Shown in pieces: positions 1-9,469 of a stretch of 64,000 bases of DNA. Numbering within the stretch: position 1 is the first letter of the stretch; each line of letters starts with the position of its first letter. This stretch comes from Pseudomonadota bacterium (GTDB lineage: Bacteria; Desulfobacterota; Desulfarculia; Desulfarculales; Desulfarculaceae). Position numbers and translations under genes: made by a program. A model generated the notes under the pieces. It did no database searches. It was given only the letters and a program-made list of their open reading frames with translations, and was not told the DNA's origin. Location of the stretch: contig JAHIND010000008.1 of the NCBI GenBank assembly GCA_018896025.1, forward strand, positions 310,001 to 374,000, given 5' to 3'.

Positions 1-189
1 CGAGTTCGACGCCGCCAATGTATGGAGCATTCCCCGGCCTTGTCAAGAAAATTGCCCGTATCCTTGATTGACGCACCATTGGAAACCTGCGGCAGTTTGC
101 CGCATATTTTCCCGCCAACGGCCAGGTAATGATACAATAACCTATAAAATGTAGGGCATAATGCCGCGGACGGCTCAGGATGGGGAGCC
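1..189. other. Upstream region of the two-component operon
   Basis: No gene is seen here. An inverted repeat GCGGCA-GTT-TGCCGC lies at 89-103. An AT-rich stretch holds TACAAT (133-138) and TATAAA (143-148), which could be -10 elements, but neither has a convincing -35 at the right distance. No -24/-12 element with correct spacing was found. Confidence 0.4.
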
Positions 190-1736
190 ATGCCAACAAG
201 CCTAAGACAAGGTGATGAAAAACTGAGGGTGGCGGTGATCGGCGGCGGAAAGCGCTGCCGGTCCATGCTGGAGATGCTGGAGACTCAGACCTTCCAGCGT
301 CTGCGAGCGGACATCGTGGGCGTGGCCGACCTGAACCCCGAGGCCGAGGGGGTGTGCCGGGCCCGGGAGAAAGGCATCTTCACCACCACCGACTGCGCCC
401 AGTTGTTCAACCTGGCGCAGCTGGACCTGGTCATCGAACTCACCGACGACCAGGAGCTGTTGTCCAACCTGGCGGCCAGCAAGCCCGAGTCGGTGGGGGT
501 GATCGGGCACACCGCCTCGCGCCTTTTCCACGACGTCGTGTTCCTGTATCAGCAGCTGGAGCAGACCGAGGACGAGGCCAGCATGGCCAGGTCCTTCAAC
601 CAGGCCCTGGTGGATGCCACCAGCGAGGGGGTCATGGTGCTGGGTGGGGACTACCGCATCGTGCGGGCCAATCAGGCCGCCTTGGCCACGGCGGGGATCA
701 GCCGGGAAGAGGCCCTGGGGCGCTACTGTTTCCAGGTGAGCCACCAGGCCATCACCCCCTGCGACAGCCCCGAGACCCCCTGTCCCATGAAGCAGACCCT
801 GGCCACCGGCAAGAGCGCCCACGCCATTCACGAGCACGTGCAGCAGGACGGCTCCACCCATTATTGCGACGTTTCCACCTACCCGCTTTTCAACCGCAAG
901 GGCGAGGTGGTGCAGGTCTTGGAGCTGTTCCGCGACATCACCGACGAGCTGAGCCGCCGCATGGACCGGCGCACCGAGGCGATCAAGGCGGACCTGGCCC
1001 ATATGGTGCAGGAAGACAAGCTGGTGGCCCTGGGCAAGCTGGTGGCCTCGGTGGCCCACGAGATCAACAACCCCATCTCGGCCATCTTCAATTTCGTGAA
1101 GCTGATGCTCAAGGGCTTGGAGGAAGGCCGCGCCAAGGCCAAGGACCTGCGCGACTACCAGGGTTATCTGGACCTGTGCGCCAAGGAGGCCATGCGCTGC
1201 AGCAAGATCGTGGACAACCTGCTCTCCTTCGCCCGCCAGAACAGCCCGGCCCCGCGCACCATGAACTTGCGCGAGCTTCTCGACACCACGGTGATGCTCA
1301 CCGGGCACCGCATGAAGCTCTCCGGGGTGGAACTGAACCTGGACGTGCCCGCCGAGGGGCTGGAGGTCTACGGCGACGCCTCCCAATTGCAGCAGGTTTT
1401 CACCAACCTGATTTTCAACGCCCTGGAGGCCATGCCCCAGGGGGGCACCTTGCAGATAACCGGCGGGGATCTGCCCCAGGAGGGCAAGGTGTGGCTGGAC
1501 TTCTGCGACAGCGGGGAGGGCATCTCCCCGGAAAATTTGCCGCGCATTTTTGAGCCCTTTTTCTCCACCAAGACCGACGGCCATGGGGTGGGGCTGGGGC
1601 TCAGCATGGTCTATGGCATCGTGCGCGAACATCGGGGCGAGGTGTCGGTGGACAGCAAGCCGGACAACGGCACCACCTTCCACCTGGTATTGCCCCTGGC
1701 CGGCCAAGGAAATGGCCTGGAGGAGGAAGAGGCGCA

Positions 1737-1740
<4 letters not shown>
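190..1740 (+). CDS. PAS sensor histidine kinase with Rossmann-like N-terminus
   Basis: This is probably a cytoplasmic sensor kinase that phosphorylates the regulator encoded next door. Residues 12-110 look like a nucleotide-binding Rossmann fold, starting RVAVIGGG and followed by a strand ending VGVADLNP. A PAS domain follows (about 135-255) and carries the Cys-rich stretch around PCDSPETPCPM. The HisKA segment has the phospho-acceptor His290 in VAHEINNP. The HATPase domain keeps its N box (NLIFNALEAMPQGG), DSGEGIS and GVGLGLSMVYG. No membrane segments are visible, so the signal is probably intracellular. The stop overlaps the start of the response regulator by 4 bases (ATGA), which indicates translational coupling. 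The Rossmann-like domain is an unusual sensor and its ligand is unknown. Confidence 0.9.
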
Positions 1741-3086
<1,346 letters not shown>

Positions 3087-3122
3087 CCGGCGGCATAGGG
3101 CGCTTGCCAAAACCTCTCGCCG

Positions 3123-3734
3123 GTGCCATCAATAAACCCCATGAGTCCTGATTCGGACATGACCGCCGGGGGCGCGCCCGCGCCCCAGGTGGAGGTGGTG
3201 CCCCTGGGCCGGGTGAACTCCACCGCCGCCCAGGTGGTGGCGGCCAACCTGCAAGCCCTGCTGGAACTGGACGCCATGGTGGTGGAGCCCTGGCCCGAGC
3301 CGGCCCAGGCCCTGGTGGCCGCCCGGGGGCAGTATGACGCCGGGATCATCATGCAGGAGTTGGCCACACCCCAGGGGGGACCTCTGCGCCTGGGGCTTAT
3401 GGGCAAGGATTTGTGCGTGCCCTTTCTCACCTACGTCCTGGGCGAGTCCCAGCTGGGGGGCCGGGCGGCGGTGATGTCTTTGCACCGCTTGAGCGAAGGG
3501 GAGGGGGGCAGCCGCGCGCCGCGCCATGTGATGCTGGAGCGAGCGGCCAAGGTGGGGTTGCACGAAATAGCCCACGTGCTGGGCCTGGAGCATTGCCGCA
3601 CCGCCGGTTGCCTGATGCGCTTTTCCGCGGGGCTGACCACTCTGGATCGCCTGCACATGGGCTTTTGTCCCGCCTGCCAACGGGACCTCACCCGCCTGAG
3701 AATGGATTTGCCGGCAAGGGCCCCGGCCCGCTGA
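3123..3734 (+). CDS. Archaemetzincin-family zinc metalloprotease
   Basis: The signature is clear: HEIAHVLGLEH from residue 147 supplies the HExxHxxGxxH zinc site, and it is followed by the archaemetzincin cysteines C-x4-C-LM and a later FCPACQ pair. The upstream segment with DLCVPFLTYVLGE and AAVMSLHRL matches the strand and edge region seen in this family. The length (203 residues) is close to the usual 180-200. Archaemetzincins are soluble aminopeptidase-like metalloproteases whose physiological substrates in bacteria are not known. The start may be GTG 3123 or ATG 3141; neither has a strong ribosome binding site. The gene follows the response regulator by 36 bases and may be cotranscribed with it. 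Confidence 0.85.
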   Translation: MPSINPMSPDSDMTAGGAPAPQVEVVPLGRVNSTAAQVVAANLQALLELDAMVVEPWPEPAQALVAARGQYDAGIIMQELATPQGGPLRLGLMGKDLCVPFLTYVLGESQLGGRAAVMSLHRLSEGEGGSRAPRHVMLERAAKVGLHEIAHVLGLEHCRTAGCLMRFSAGLTTLDRLHMGFCPACQRDLTRLRMDLPARAPAR

Positions 3735-3745
3735 GAGCCGGGGCC
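3719..3745. terminator. GC-rich hairpin between convergent genes
   Basis: A 9-bp stem GGCCCCGGC / GCCGGGGCC (3719-3727 and 3737-3745) has the archaemetzincin stop codon in its loop. It lies between two convergent genes and could terminate both, although the T-run after it on the + strand is weak. Confidence 0.5.
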
Positions 3746-3760
3746 TCGTCTTGATTTAGC

Positions 3761-4687
3761 CTACAGGAACTCGTGGACCAGGTGCTGCCAGTCCAGGCCG
3801 GGCACCGCGCCGTAGATGTCGGGCACCATGCGGCCACCGGTGGCGGCCAGGCGCTGGCCGGTGTCGTGGGTGATCAGGTCGGACAGGCGCTGGGACTCCT
3901 GCTCCATCCAGGCCACGCTCTCCTCGCCGGAGTGCATGCCCTTCAGATCCCGCTGCAAGCGGATGGGTTCCACCAACAGCAGCCAGCCTTCACCGTAGGG
4001 CAGCTTGTTGGCCTCGGCCGGGTTCTCCAGCACCCTGGGGTTGCGGGCCACCACCACTCCCTCGATGGGGCTGGCCGCCCGGGCCTGGTGCCCGGAGCGG
4101 GAGAAGGCCAGCTCCTTGCCGCCGCCGGTCACCGCCATGCCCAGCTGGGGCAGGCGGAATTCGTCGGCCGGTCCGAAGAGGCGGGCGGCCAGGTCGTCCA
4201 GGCCGATGCGCACCCGGCCTCCGTATTCCACCCGGGCCCAGGTGTGGCCGGGGTGCAGGTAATACTCCGGCGGCACCTCGAAGCCTGCCGCGCTGGCCAG
4301 GCGCACCTCGGCGGCGGGCTGGGCCAAGCCCTCGTCGTCGAGCATCTGGTCATAGGCGCACTTGGCGCAGGCGTAGTGGTTGGGGCACAGCTTGAAGGGC
4401 ACCCGGCCGGTGAGCATATGGCGGCAGTAGCGCTTGTGGGGCGCGGTGTTCTGCCAGTTTGCGCTGGTCCAGTACTCCTCCATGGGCTGCTCCAGGCCAC
4501 CGGCATACCAGCCGTGGACCCGCTTGCGCTGAATGGCCTTGTCAAAGGAACAGCTAAGGCAATCGAAAGCGTTGTGACACAGCCGGGGAGCCACCACACC
4601 AGCCTTGGACCAAATGCACTCGTCGCTGGTCATGTCGAACACCATGGGCGCCCGGTTCTTGGTCTTATTTCCTGCCTTGGTGGTCAT
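3761..4687 (-). CDS. GcvH-like protein with N-terminal Cys clusters, no lipoyl lysine
   Basis: The central part resembles glycine-cleavage H protein: HPGHTWARVEYGG near residue 145, then SPIEGVVVARN and NKLPYGEGWLLLVEP. Aligned without gaps on the ESVKA..S.P..GEVV motif of true H proteins, the lipoylated lysine position is glycine (SRSGHQARAASP). It is therefore unlikely to carry lipoate. The first 130 residues hold two Cys groups, CHNAFDCLSC and CRHMLTG...CPNHYACAKC, which could bind metal or an Fe-S cluster. At 308 residues it is more than twice the length of GcvH. No other glycine-cleavage gene is nearby. A strong sigma-54 promoter precedes it, so expression is probably signal-dependent. 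It may be a redox or scaffold protein; the function is unknown. Confidence 0.8.
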   Translation of the reverse strand: MTTKAGNKTKNRAPMVFDMTSDECIWSKAGVVAPRLCHNAFDCLSCSFDKAIQRKRVHGWYAGGLEQPMEEYWTSANWQNTAPHKRYCRHMLTGRVPFKLCPNHYACAKCAYDQMLDDEGLAQPAAEVRLASAAGFEVPPEYYLHPGHTWARVEYGGRVRIGLDDLAARLFGPADEFRLPQLGMAVTGGGKELAFSRSGHQARAASPIEGVVVARNPRVLENPAEANKLPYGEGWLLLVEPIRLQRDLKGMHSGEESVAWMEQESQRLSDLITHDTGQRLAATGGRMVPDIYGAVPGLDWQHLVHEFL

Positions 4688-4743
4688 GGCTTACCTTCCC
4701 GGCCTTGGTAGGCCTCTTGGGTTTGATTTTGCCTTTTACATAG

Positions 4744-4760
4744 AGCAGGAGCCGTGCCAA
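4744..4760 (-). promoter_or_regulatory. Sigma-54 (-24/-12) promoter
   Basis: Read on the minus strand the site is TTGGCACGGCTCCTGCT. It matches the sigma-54 consensus YTGGCACGrNNNTTGCW at all but one position, and the invariant GG and GC are exactly ten bases apart. The predicted start of transcription is near 4732, which gives a leader of about 45 nt before the ATG of the GcvH-like gene. Confidence 0.85.
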
Positions 4761-5103
4761 GCGGGGAATATCTACGTAACAATATGAATTAACTTAAAAA
4801 AATAAATTAGATGCTTGCGGGCGGGTGCTCGGGGCTGAGGCGCGTTTTGCACCCAGAGGCGGCGGCGCGAAGGGGCGTAACGATAAAATGATATAAAAAT
4901 AAAGTAGTTAACAGATTAAGCGGCAAAAAGCCTCGTGCCGGGCACAATGCGGCGTCTCGTTTTTTGGGTGTCTGGCAGAGGCAAAATGCCTCAATAGGCA
5001 CAACGCCATGGCCACATCTGCTCAAAGCGTTTTCTGGAGAAAATGGTTTTGCCCGGTTCACAGGATGAAAAAAGACTTGACCCGTGGTAGCCATTTCATT
5101 TAT
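4761..5103. other. AT-rich intergenic region
   Basis: There is no convincing gene; a minus-strand reading frame over 4807-5094 lacks coding character. The stretch is AT-rich compared with its neighbours. It contains an imperfect direct repeat, with GGCAAAAAGCCTC...GGCACAATGC starting at 4922 and GGCAAAATGCCTC...GGCACAACGC starting at 4980, 58 bases apart. Its role is unknown. Confidence 0.4.
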
Positions 5104-5120
5104 GTTTCCTAATCAGAAAC
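5104..5120 (-). promoter_or_regulatory. Candidate operator, copy 1, before the XRE-cupin gene
   Basis: On the minus strand this reads GTTTCTGATTAGGAAAC. It is an inverted copy of the site at 5190-5205, differing at one internal base. The outer bases GTTTC and GAAAC also form a dyad. Its position before a self-contained HTH regulator suggests autoregulation. Confidence 0.5.
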
Positions 5121-5189
5121 CTTGATAAATCAGATAACAAAGCTTTTTAACTATAAAAAATGCTCGAAAGGCATCTCTTGGCGCATAAA

Positions 5190-5205
5190 GTTTCTAATTA
5201 GGAAA
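5190..5205 (+). promoter_or_regulatory. Candidate operator, copy 2, before the XRE-cupin gene
   Basis: GTTTCTAATTAGGAAA on the + strand is the inverted partner of 5104-5120, with centres 86 bases apart (about eight helical turns). It lies about 70 bases before the start of the regulator gene. An A/T-rich tract with TTGATA (5122-5127) and TATAAA (5153-5158) lies between the copies, although these two are not at standard promoter spacing. Confidence 0.5.
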
Positions 5206-5272
5206 TACAAGCGCGCGCCTCGCCTTTCTGCTAAATGGCCAGAAAAGCCCTGGCTTTTTCGGGAAAAACAAG

Positions 5273-5833
5273 ATGATTCCAGAGAACGAAATAGGGGCCA
5301 ACATAAGGAGAATGCGCACCAGTCTGGGGCTGTCCCTGGATGCCCTGGCCCAGAAGACCGGCTTGAGCAAAGGCTATCTGTCCAAGGTGGAAAACTCGGA
5401 CAAGGCCCCGCCGGTGTCCACCCTGTTGATCATCGCCAAGTCCCTTGGGGTCACCATCTCCGAGATCTTTGGCGAAGGACAGGAAAAGGTCACCGCCGCC
5501 GTGGTCACCGAGGCCGAACGCAAGCCCGTGGCCCGCGACGGCACGGTTTTCGGCTACTCCTACGAGACCCTGGCCCACAAATATCCCGGCAAACGCATGG
5601 AGCCCTACATCCTCACCATCACCCCCGACGTAACTGAGAGCACCGTGTTCCAGCACCACGGCGAGGAGATGATGCTCATGTTGGAAGGCACCATGCATTT
5701 TTTCCACGGCAACGATGAGTTCATCATGCATCCGGGCGACTGCATCTACTTCGACTCCAGCATCGAGCACTACGGCCTACCCATGAACGGGCAGGACGTC
5801 AAGATCTTGATGGTCATCTACTTCTCCGAATAG
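5273..5833 (+). CDS. XRE-family HTH regulator with C-terminal cupin
   Basis: A 186-residue regulator. Residues 8-63 form an XRE-type helix-turn-helix (NIRRMRTSLGLSLDALAQKT, then GYLSKVENSDKAPPVSTLLI). Residues 105-185 form a cupin_2 barrel with the metal-ligand style motifs QHHGEEMMLMLEG and HPGDCIYFDSSIEH. Proteins of this build (PuuR-like) usually bind a small carboxylate or amine in the cupin and repress neighbouring catabolic or transport genes. The gene starts the cluster of dehydrogenase, ABC importer and BKACE genes and lies 14 bases before the dehydrogenase. A paired inverted motif upstream suggests it also controls its own promoter. The ATG at 5273 has only a weak ribosome binding site. 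Confidence 0.9.
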   Translation: MIPENEIGANIRRMRTSLGLSLDALAQKTGLSKGYLSKVENSDKAPPVSTLLIIAKSLGVTISEIFGEGQEKVTAAVVTEAERKPVARDGTVFGYSYETLAHKYPGKRMEPYILTITPDVTESTVFQHHGEEMMLMLEGTMHFFHGNDEFIMHPGDCIYFDSSIEHYGLPMNGQDVKILMVIYFSE

Positions 5834-5847
5834 GGCATTGGTGAAAC

Positions 5848-6792
5848 ATGGCCGGCATTGAAATCAAAAACATCGGCGTATTGGGGGCCGGGCTCATGGG
5901 CCACGGCATCGCCCAACTGCTGGCGGTGGGCGGCTGCCGGGTCAAGCTGTTCGACCAAGCCCCCCAGATGCTGGCCACGGCCTTTCAGCGCATGGCCGAC
6001 AACCTGCAAGTGTTCCTGGGACTGGGCATGATCACCCAGGACCAGATCGATCAGGCCCTGGCCCGCATCACCCTGGCCGAAGACATGGCCGACCTCTGCC
6101 GCGACCAGGACATGGTCATCGAGGCGGTCAGCGAAAATTTGGAAATAAAGCGCAAGGTCTTTGCTACCCTGGAGAGCCTCACCACTCCCCAGTGCATTCT
6201 GGCCAGCAACACCTCAGCCATCAGCATCGGCAAGATCGCCCGGGACCTGTCCCGCCCCGGCCGGGTGCTGGGCGCCCATTTCTGGAACCCGCCCCATGTG
6301 GTGCCCTGCGTGGAGGTGATCCGCGGGCCCCAGACCGAGGACGCGGTGATGGAGGCGGTGTTCGCCCTGCTGCGGCGGGTGGGCAAGCGGCCGGTGCGGG
6401 TGCAAAAGGACGTGCCCGGCTTCGTGGGCAACCGCATGCAGCACGCCCTATGGCGCGAGGCCATCGCCCTGGTTCAAGAGGGCATCGCCAGCGCCGAGGA
6501 CGTGGACGAGGTGGTGCGCTACAGCTTCGGCCTGCGCCTGGCCTTCCTGGGCCCCCTGGCCACCGCCGACCTGGCCGGCCTGGACCTCACCTACGAGGTG
6601 CACAAAGACCTGTTTCCCCACCTGGACCGTTCCACCGAGCCTTCGCCCCTGCTGACCCAAAAGATCGAGCAGGGCGAGCTGGGGGCCAAGAGCGGCCAGG
6701 GTTTTCATAAATGGACGCCTGAAAAACTCAGGCAGGTGATCTCCCGGCGCGATGAGGTGTTGCTGCGAATCGTCCGGGAGGTCCTGACCTAG
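5848..6792 (+). CDS. 3-hydroxyacyl-CoA dehydrogenase family enzyme
   Basis: An NAD-dependent beta-hydroxy acid dehydrogenase of 314 residues. It has an N-terminal Rossmann fold (GVLGAGLMGHG at residues 9-19, LFDQ at the end of beta-2), the SNTSAI segment, the catalytic-His region GAHFWNPPH and the C-terminal helical domain beginning PGFVGNRMQ. The HFWNPP form is typical of single-domain members acting on free or CoA-linked 3-hydroxy acids, such as 3-hydroxybutyryl-CoA, L-gulonate or L-carnitine dehydrogenases. No hydratase domain is fused. A BKACE gene lies downstream in the same direction, so this enzyme could produce the beta-keto acid that BKACE cleaves. The exact substrate cannot be read from the sequence. 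Confidence 0.85.
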   Translation: MAGIEIKNIGVLGAGLMGHGIAQLLAVGGCRVKLFDQAPQMLATAFQRMADNLQVFLGLGMITQDQIDQALARITLAEDMADLCRDQDMVIEAVSENLEIKRKVFATLESLTTPQCILASNTSAISIGKIARDLSRPGRVLGAHFWNPPHVVPCVEVIRGPQTEDAVMEAVFALLRRVGKRPVRVQKDVPGFVGNRMQHALWREAIALVQEGIASAEDVDEVVRYSFGLRLAFLGPLATADLAGLDLTYEVHKDLFPHLDRSTEPSPLLTQKIEQGELGAKSGQGFHKWTPEKLRQVISRRDEVLLRIVREVLT

Positions 6793-6865
6793 CACCCGCG
6801 GGCGGCTTCAAAAGAGCTCCCCCGCAAAAGCCCCCTCACCGGAGGGCTGAATTGAGGTTGTGTGC

Positions 6866-7726
6866 ATGGGTGAAGCGGCTGTCTTTTTCTTGCACGGCCT
6901 AGCCTACGCCGGGTTGTTGTTCCTGGTCTCATCGGGACTCACCCTGGTCTTCGGCATGATGAACGTGCTGAACTTCGCCCACGCCTCCTTCTATATGTTA
7001 GGTGCCTACTTCGCCTACTCCATCCTTCGCTTCACCGGCAACTTCTGGCTGGCCCTGGTCATCAGCCCCATCATCCTCCTGGTCATCGGCGCGTTCGTGG
7101 AGCGCTTCCTGCTGCGCAAGGTGCACGTGCACGGCCACGTGCACGAGCTTTTGCTCACCTTCGGCCTGGCCTACATTATCCAGGAGGCGGTTAAGCTCCT
7201 CTGGGGAACGACCCCCATGGCCATGCCCGTGGCGGGCATCCTGGCCGACACGGTCAACTTGTTCGGCGTGGTCTACCCGGTCTACCGCTTGTTCATCTTC
7301 TGCCTCTCGGCCCTGCTGGGCCTGGGCATGGCCCTGGTGCTGTTCAAGACCCGCATAGGCATCATCGTGCGGGCGGCGGTGGATGACAGCCCCATGGTGG
7401 ACGCCCTGGGCATCAACGTGCCTCTGGTGTTCATGGGAGTGTTCGCAGTGGGGGCGGCGCTGTCGGGTTTCGCGGGAGTGGCCGCAGGCCCCTTGCTCAG
7501 CGTTTTCCCCGGCATGGCCGGCTCCATCCTGGTGGACGCCTTCGTGGTCATCGTCATGGGCGGCATGGGCAGCCTGGGAGGCGCGGTTTTGGCCTCGTTC
7601 ATCATCGGGGAGTTGCAATCCTTCGGGGTGCTCCTGTTCCCTGATTTTTCCCTGGCCCTCATCTACATGCTCATGGCCCTGGTGCTGGTGCTCAAGCCGG
7701 AAGGCCTGTTCGGGGAGAAGCAATGA
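6866..7726 (+). CDS. Branched-chain amino acid-type ABC permease, LivH-like
   Basis: A polytopic inner-membrane permease of the LivH family (286 residues from the ATG at 6866) with about eight hydrophobic segments. It has the family hallmarks SGLTLVFGMMNVLNFAH at the N-terminus and GGMGSLGGAVLASFIIGE near the C-terminus. ATG 6866 was chosen because GAGG at 6854-6857 is correctly placed for it; GTG 6860 would be too close. It begins a tightly coupled LivH-LivM-LivG-LivF-receptor set that imports an unidentified organic solute. Family members transport branched-chain amino acids, amides, urea or aromatic acids, so the family alone does not fix the substrate. The surrounding catabolic genes suggest a carboxylic acid. 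Confidence 0.92.
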   Translation: MGEAAVFFLHGLAYAGLLFLVSSGLTLVFGMMNVLNFAHASFYMLGAYFAYSILRFTGNFWLALVISPIILLVIGAFVERFLLRKVHVHGHVHELLLTFGLAYIIQEAVKLLWGTTPMAMPVAGILADTVNLFGVVYPVYRLFIFCLSALLGLGMALVLFKTRIGIIVRAAVDDSPMVDALGINVPLVFMGVFAVGAALSGFAGVAAGPLLSVFPGMAGSILVDAFVVIVMGGMGSLGGAVLASFIIGELQSFGVLLFPDFSLALIYMLMALVLVLKPEGLFGEKQ

Positions 7727-8718
7727 TGGCGAGTCAAAAGGCCATGCTCCATCGGGTGGGCCTCGCCTTGGCCCTGGCGCTACTGCTGGTCATGCCCTGG
7801 CTGTTGGGGTCTTACCAACTGCGCCTGTTCACCGAGGCTATGATCTTCTCCCTGTACGCGGTGAGCTACAACATGCTCCTGGGCTACGCCGGACTCTTGT
7901 CCTTCGGCCATGCCATGTTCTTCGGCTGGGGGGCCTTCTCCTTTGCCGTGGCCCTGAACCACTTCCCCGGCATGCCCCTGATGGGCGCGGTGGTGCTGGC
8001 CATGGCCTCCACCACGGTCATGGGCCTGGTGGTGGGCGTGCTCCTGCTCCGGGTGAAGGGAACCCCCTTCGCCCTGTTGACCCTGGCCTTCAACGCCCTG
8101 GTGTTCGCCATCGGCATCAAGTGGCACTCGGTCACCGGCGGCGACGACGGCCTGAGCATCGCCACCCCGACCCTGAACCTGGGCTTCACCGATCTGGTCG
8201 TGTCCCACGGGCCCAACCTGTACTACTTCACCCTGGTGATCGTGGGCGCGGCCATCGCCTTTGCCTGGTATTTCACCCGCACGGCCATGGGCCAGTCGGT
8301 GTTGCTCATTCGCGAGAACGAAGAGCGCATGCGCTTTTTGGGCTACAACACCAACGTCTCGCGCCTGATCCTCTTCGTGCTCAGCGGGGCCCTGGCTGGG
8401 TTGGCGGGCAGCTTTTACGCCATCTTGAACTCCTTCGTGTCTCTGGACGCGGTGAGCATCGAGATGACCACCAAGGTGCTCTTGATGACCTTCATCGGCG
8501 GCACCGGCCAGTTCCTGGGGCCGGTGGTGGGCGCCTTCTTCTTCACCTACGTGCAGAACTTCCTGAGCGACCTCACCGACAACTGGCCCCTGATCATGGG
8601 CGCCCTGTTCATCGCCATGGTGCTGTGGGTGCCCGGCGGCCTGGCCGGCTTGGCCGCCAAGCTCTCCGGCGGGCGCAAGGACGACGACCCCGACGGCACC
8701 CTGGCCGGGTTGGAGTAG
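7723..8718 (+). CDS. Branched-chain amino acid-type ABC permease, LivM-like
   Basis: The second membrane subunit of the importer, 331 residues and strongly hydrophobic. The LivM signature LLGYAGLLSFGHAMFFGWGA appears after the first membrane segments, and GGTGQFLGPVVGAFFF lies in the cytoplasmic coupling region. Its start overlaps the LivH stop by 4 bases (ATGA), so the two permeases are translationally coupled. The C-terminal tail after the last membrane segment is charged (GGRKDDDPDG), as expected for a cytoplasmic end. Confidence 0.92.
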   Translation: MMASQKAMLHRVGLALALALLLVMPWLLGSYQLRLFTEAMIFSLYAVSYNMLLGYAGLLSFGHAMFFGWGAFSFAVALNHFPGMPLMGAVVLAMASTTVMGLVVGVLLLRVKGTPFALLTLAFNALVFAIGIKWHSVTGGDDGLSIATPTLNLGFTDLVVSHGPNLYYFTLVIVGAAIAFAWYFTRTAMGQSVLLIRENEERMRFLGYNTNVSRLILFVLSGALAGLAGSFYAILNSFVSLDAVSIEMTTKVLLMTFIGGTGQFLGPVVGAFFFTYVQNFLSDLTDNWPLIMGALFIAMVLWVPGGLAGLAAKLSGGRKDDDPDGTLAGLE

Positions 8719-8722
8719 GGTC

Positions 8723-9469
8723 ATGGCCATCTTGCAGGTAATAGGCGTGCAAAAGGACTTCTCCGGGCTCCAGGTGCTCACCGGAGTGGATTTCGAGGTG
8801 GGCGAGAAGGAACGCTTCTCGGTGATCGGCCCCAACGGCGCGGGCAAGACCACCCTTTTCAACATCATCAGCGGCAAGTTCCGCCCCAGCGCCGGGCAGG
8901 TGATTTTCGACGGCCGGGAAATCTCCTCCCTGCCGCCTTACACCAGGGCCCGCCTGGGCATGGCCCGCTCCTTCCAGATCACCAACATCTTCCAGCGGCT
9001 TTCGGCCCTGGACAACATCTTGGCCGGGGTCCGCTCCCGGGCGGGCTTACGCCACCACCTTTTGCGCAGGCCCCACCACGACCGCGACCTCATGGAGCGC
9101 AGCGAGGAAATTCTGGCGCGGGTGGGCCTGGCCGACCAGCGCCACACCCCGGCCCAGGAACTGGCCTACGGCCAGCAGCGAGCCCTGGAGATGGGGGTGA
9201 CCCTTTCCCTGGAGCCCAAGCTGGTGCTCTTGGACGAGCCCACCGCGGGCATGAGCCGCCAGGAGACCGAGGAGGCCATCTCCATGATCCGCCGGGTCAC
9301 TAGGGAGACCGCCTGCGTGATCATCGAGCACGACATGAACGTGGTCTTCTCCTTGGCCGACCGCATCTCGGTGTTGCACTACGGGGTGATGCTGGCCTGC
9401 GGCACGCCCGAGGAAATCCGGGCCGACCAGCGGGTGAAGGACGCCTATCTGGGGGAGGAAGAGGCATGA
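8723..9469 (+). CDS. ABC transporter ATPase, LivG-like
   Basis: The first ATPase of the importer, 248 residues. It has Walker A GPNGAGKTT, the LivG-type insert with ITNIFQRLSALDN, Walker B KLVLLDEPTAG followed by the family form GMSRQE, and a switch His in IIEHDMNVVF. The ABC signature is degenerate: LAYGQQRALE replaces LSGGQ, which is common in LivG proteins. It lies 4 bases after the LivM stop and overlaps LivF, as expected for an operon. Confidence 0.93.
   Translation: MAILQVIGVQKDFSGLQVLTGVDFEVGEKERFSVIGPNGAGKTTLFNIISGKFRPSAGQVIFDGREISSLPPYTRARLGMARSFQITNIFQRLSALDNILAGVRSRAGLRHHLLRRPHHDRDLMERSEEILARVGLADQRHTPAQELAYGQQRALEMGVTLSLEPKLVLLDEPTAGMSRQETEEAISMIRRVTRETACVIIEHDMNVVFSLADRISVLHYGVMLACGTPEEIRADQRVKDAYLGEEEA

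Noticed and set aside
4922..5010. Imperfect direct repeat, considered as CRISPR-like or phage attachment site
   Set aside because: Only two poor copies, with no array, no integrase and no cas gene.
4807..5094. Minus-strand frame of 95 codons in the AT-rich gap
   Set aside because: Codon use is unlike the genome, there is no ribosome binding site, and it lies in what looks like a control region.
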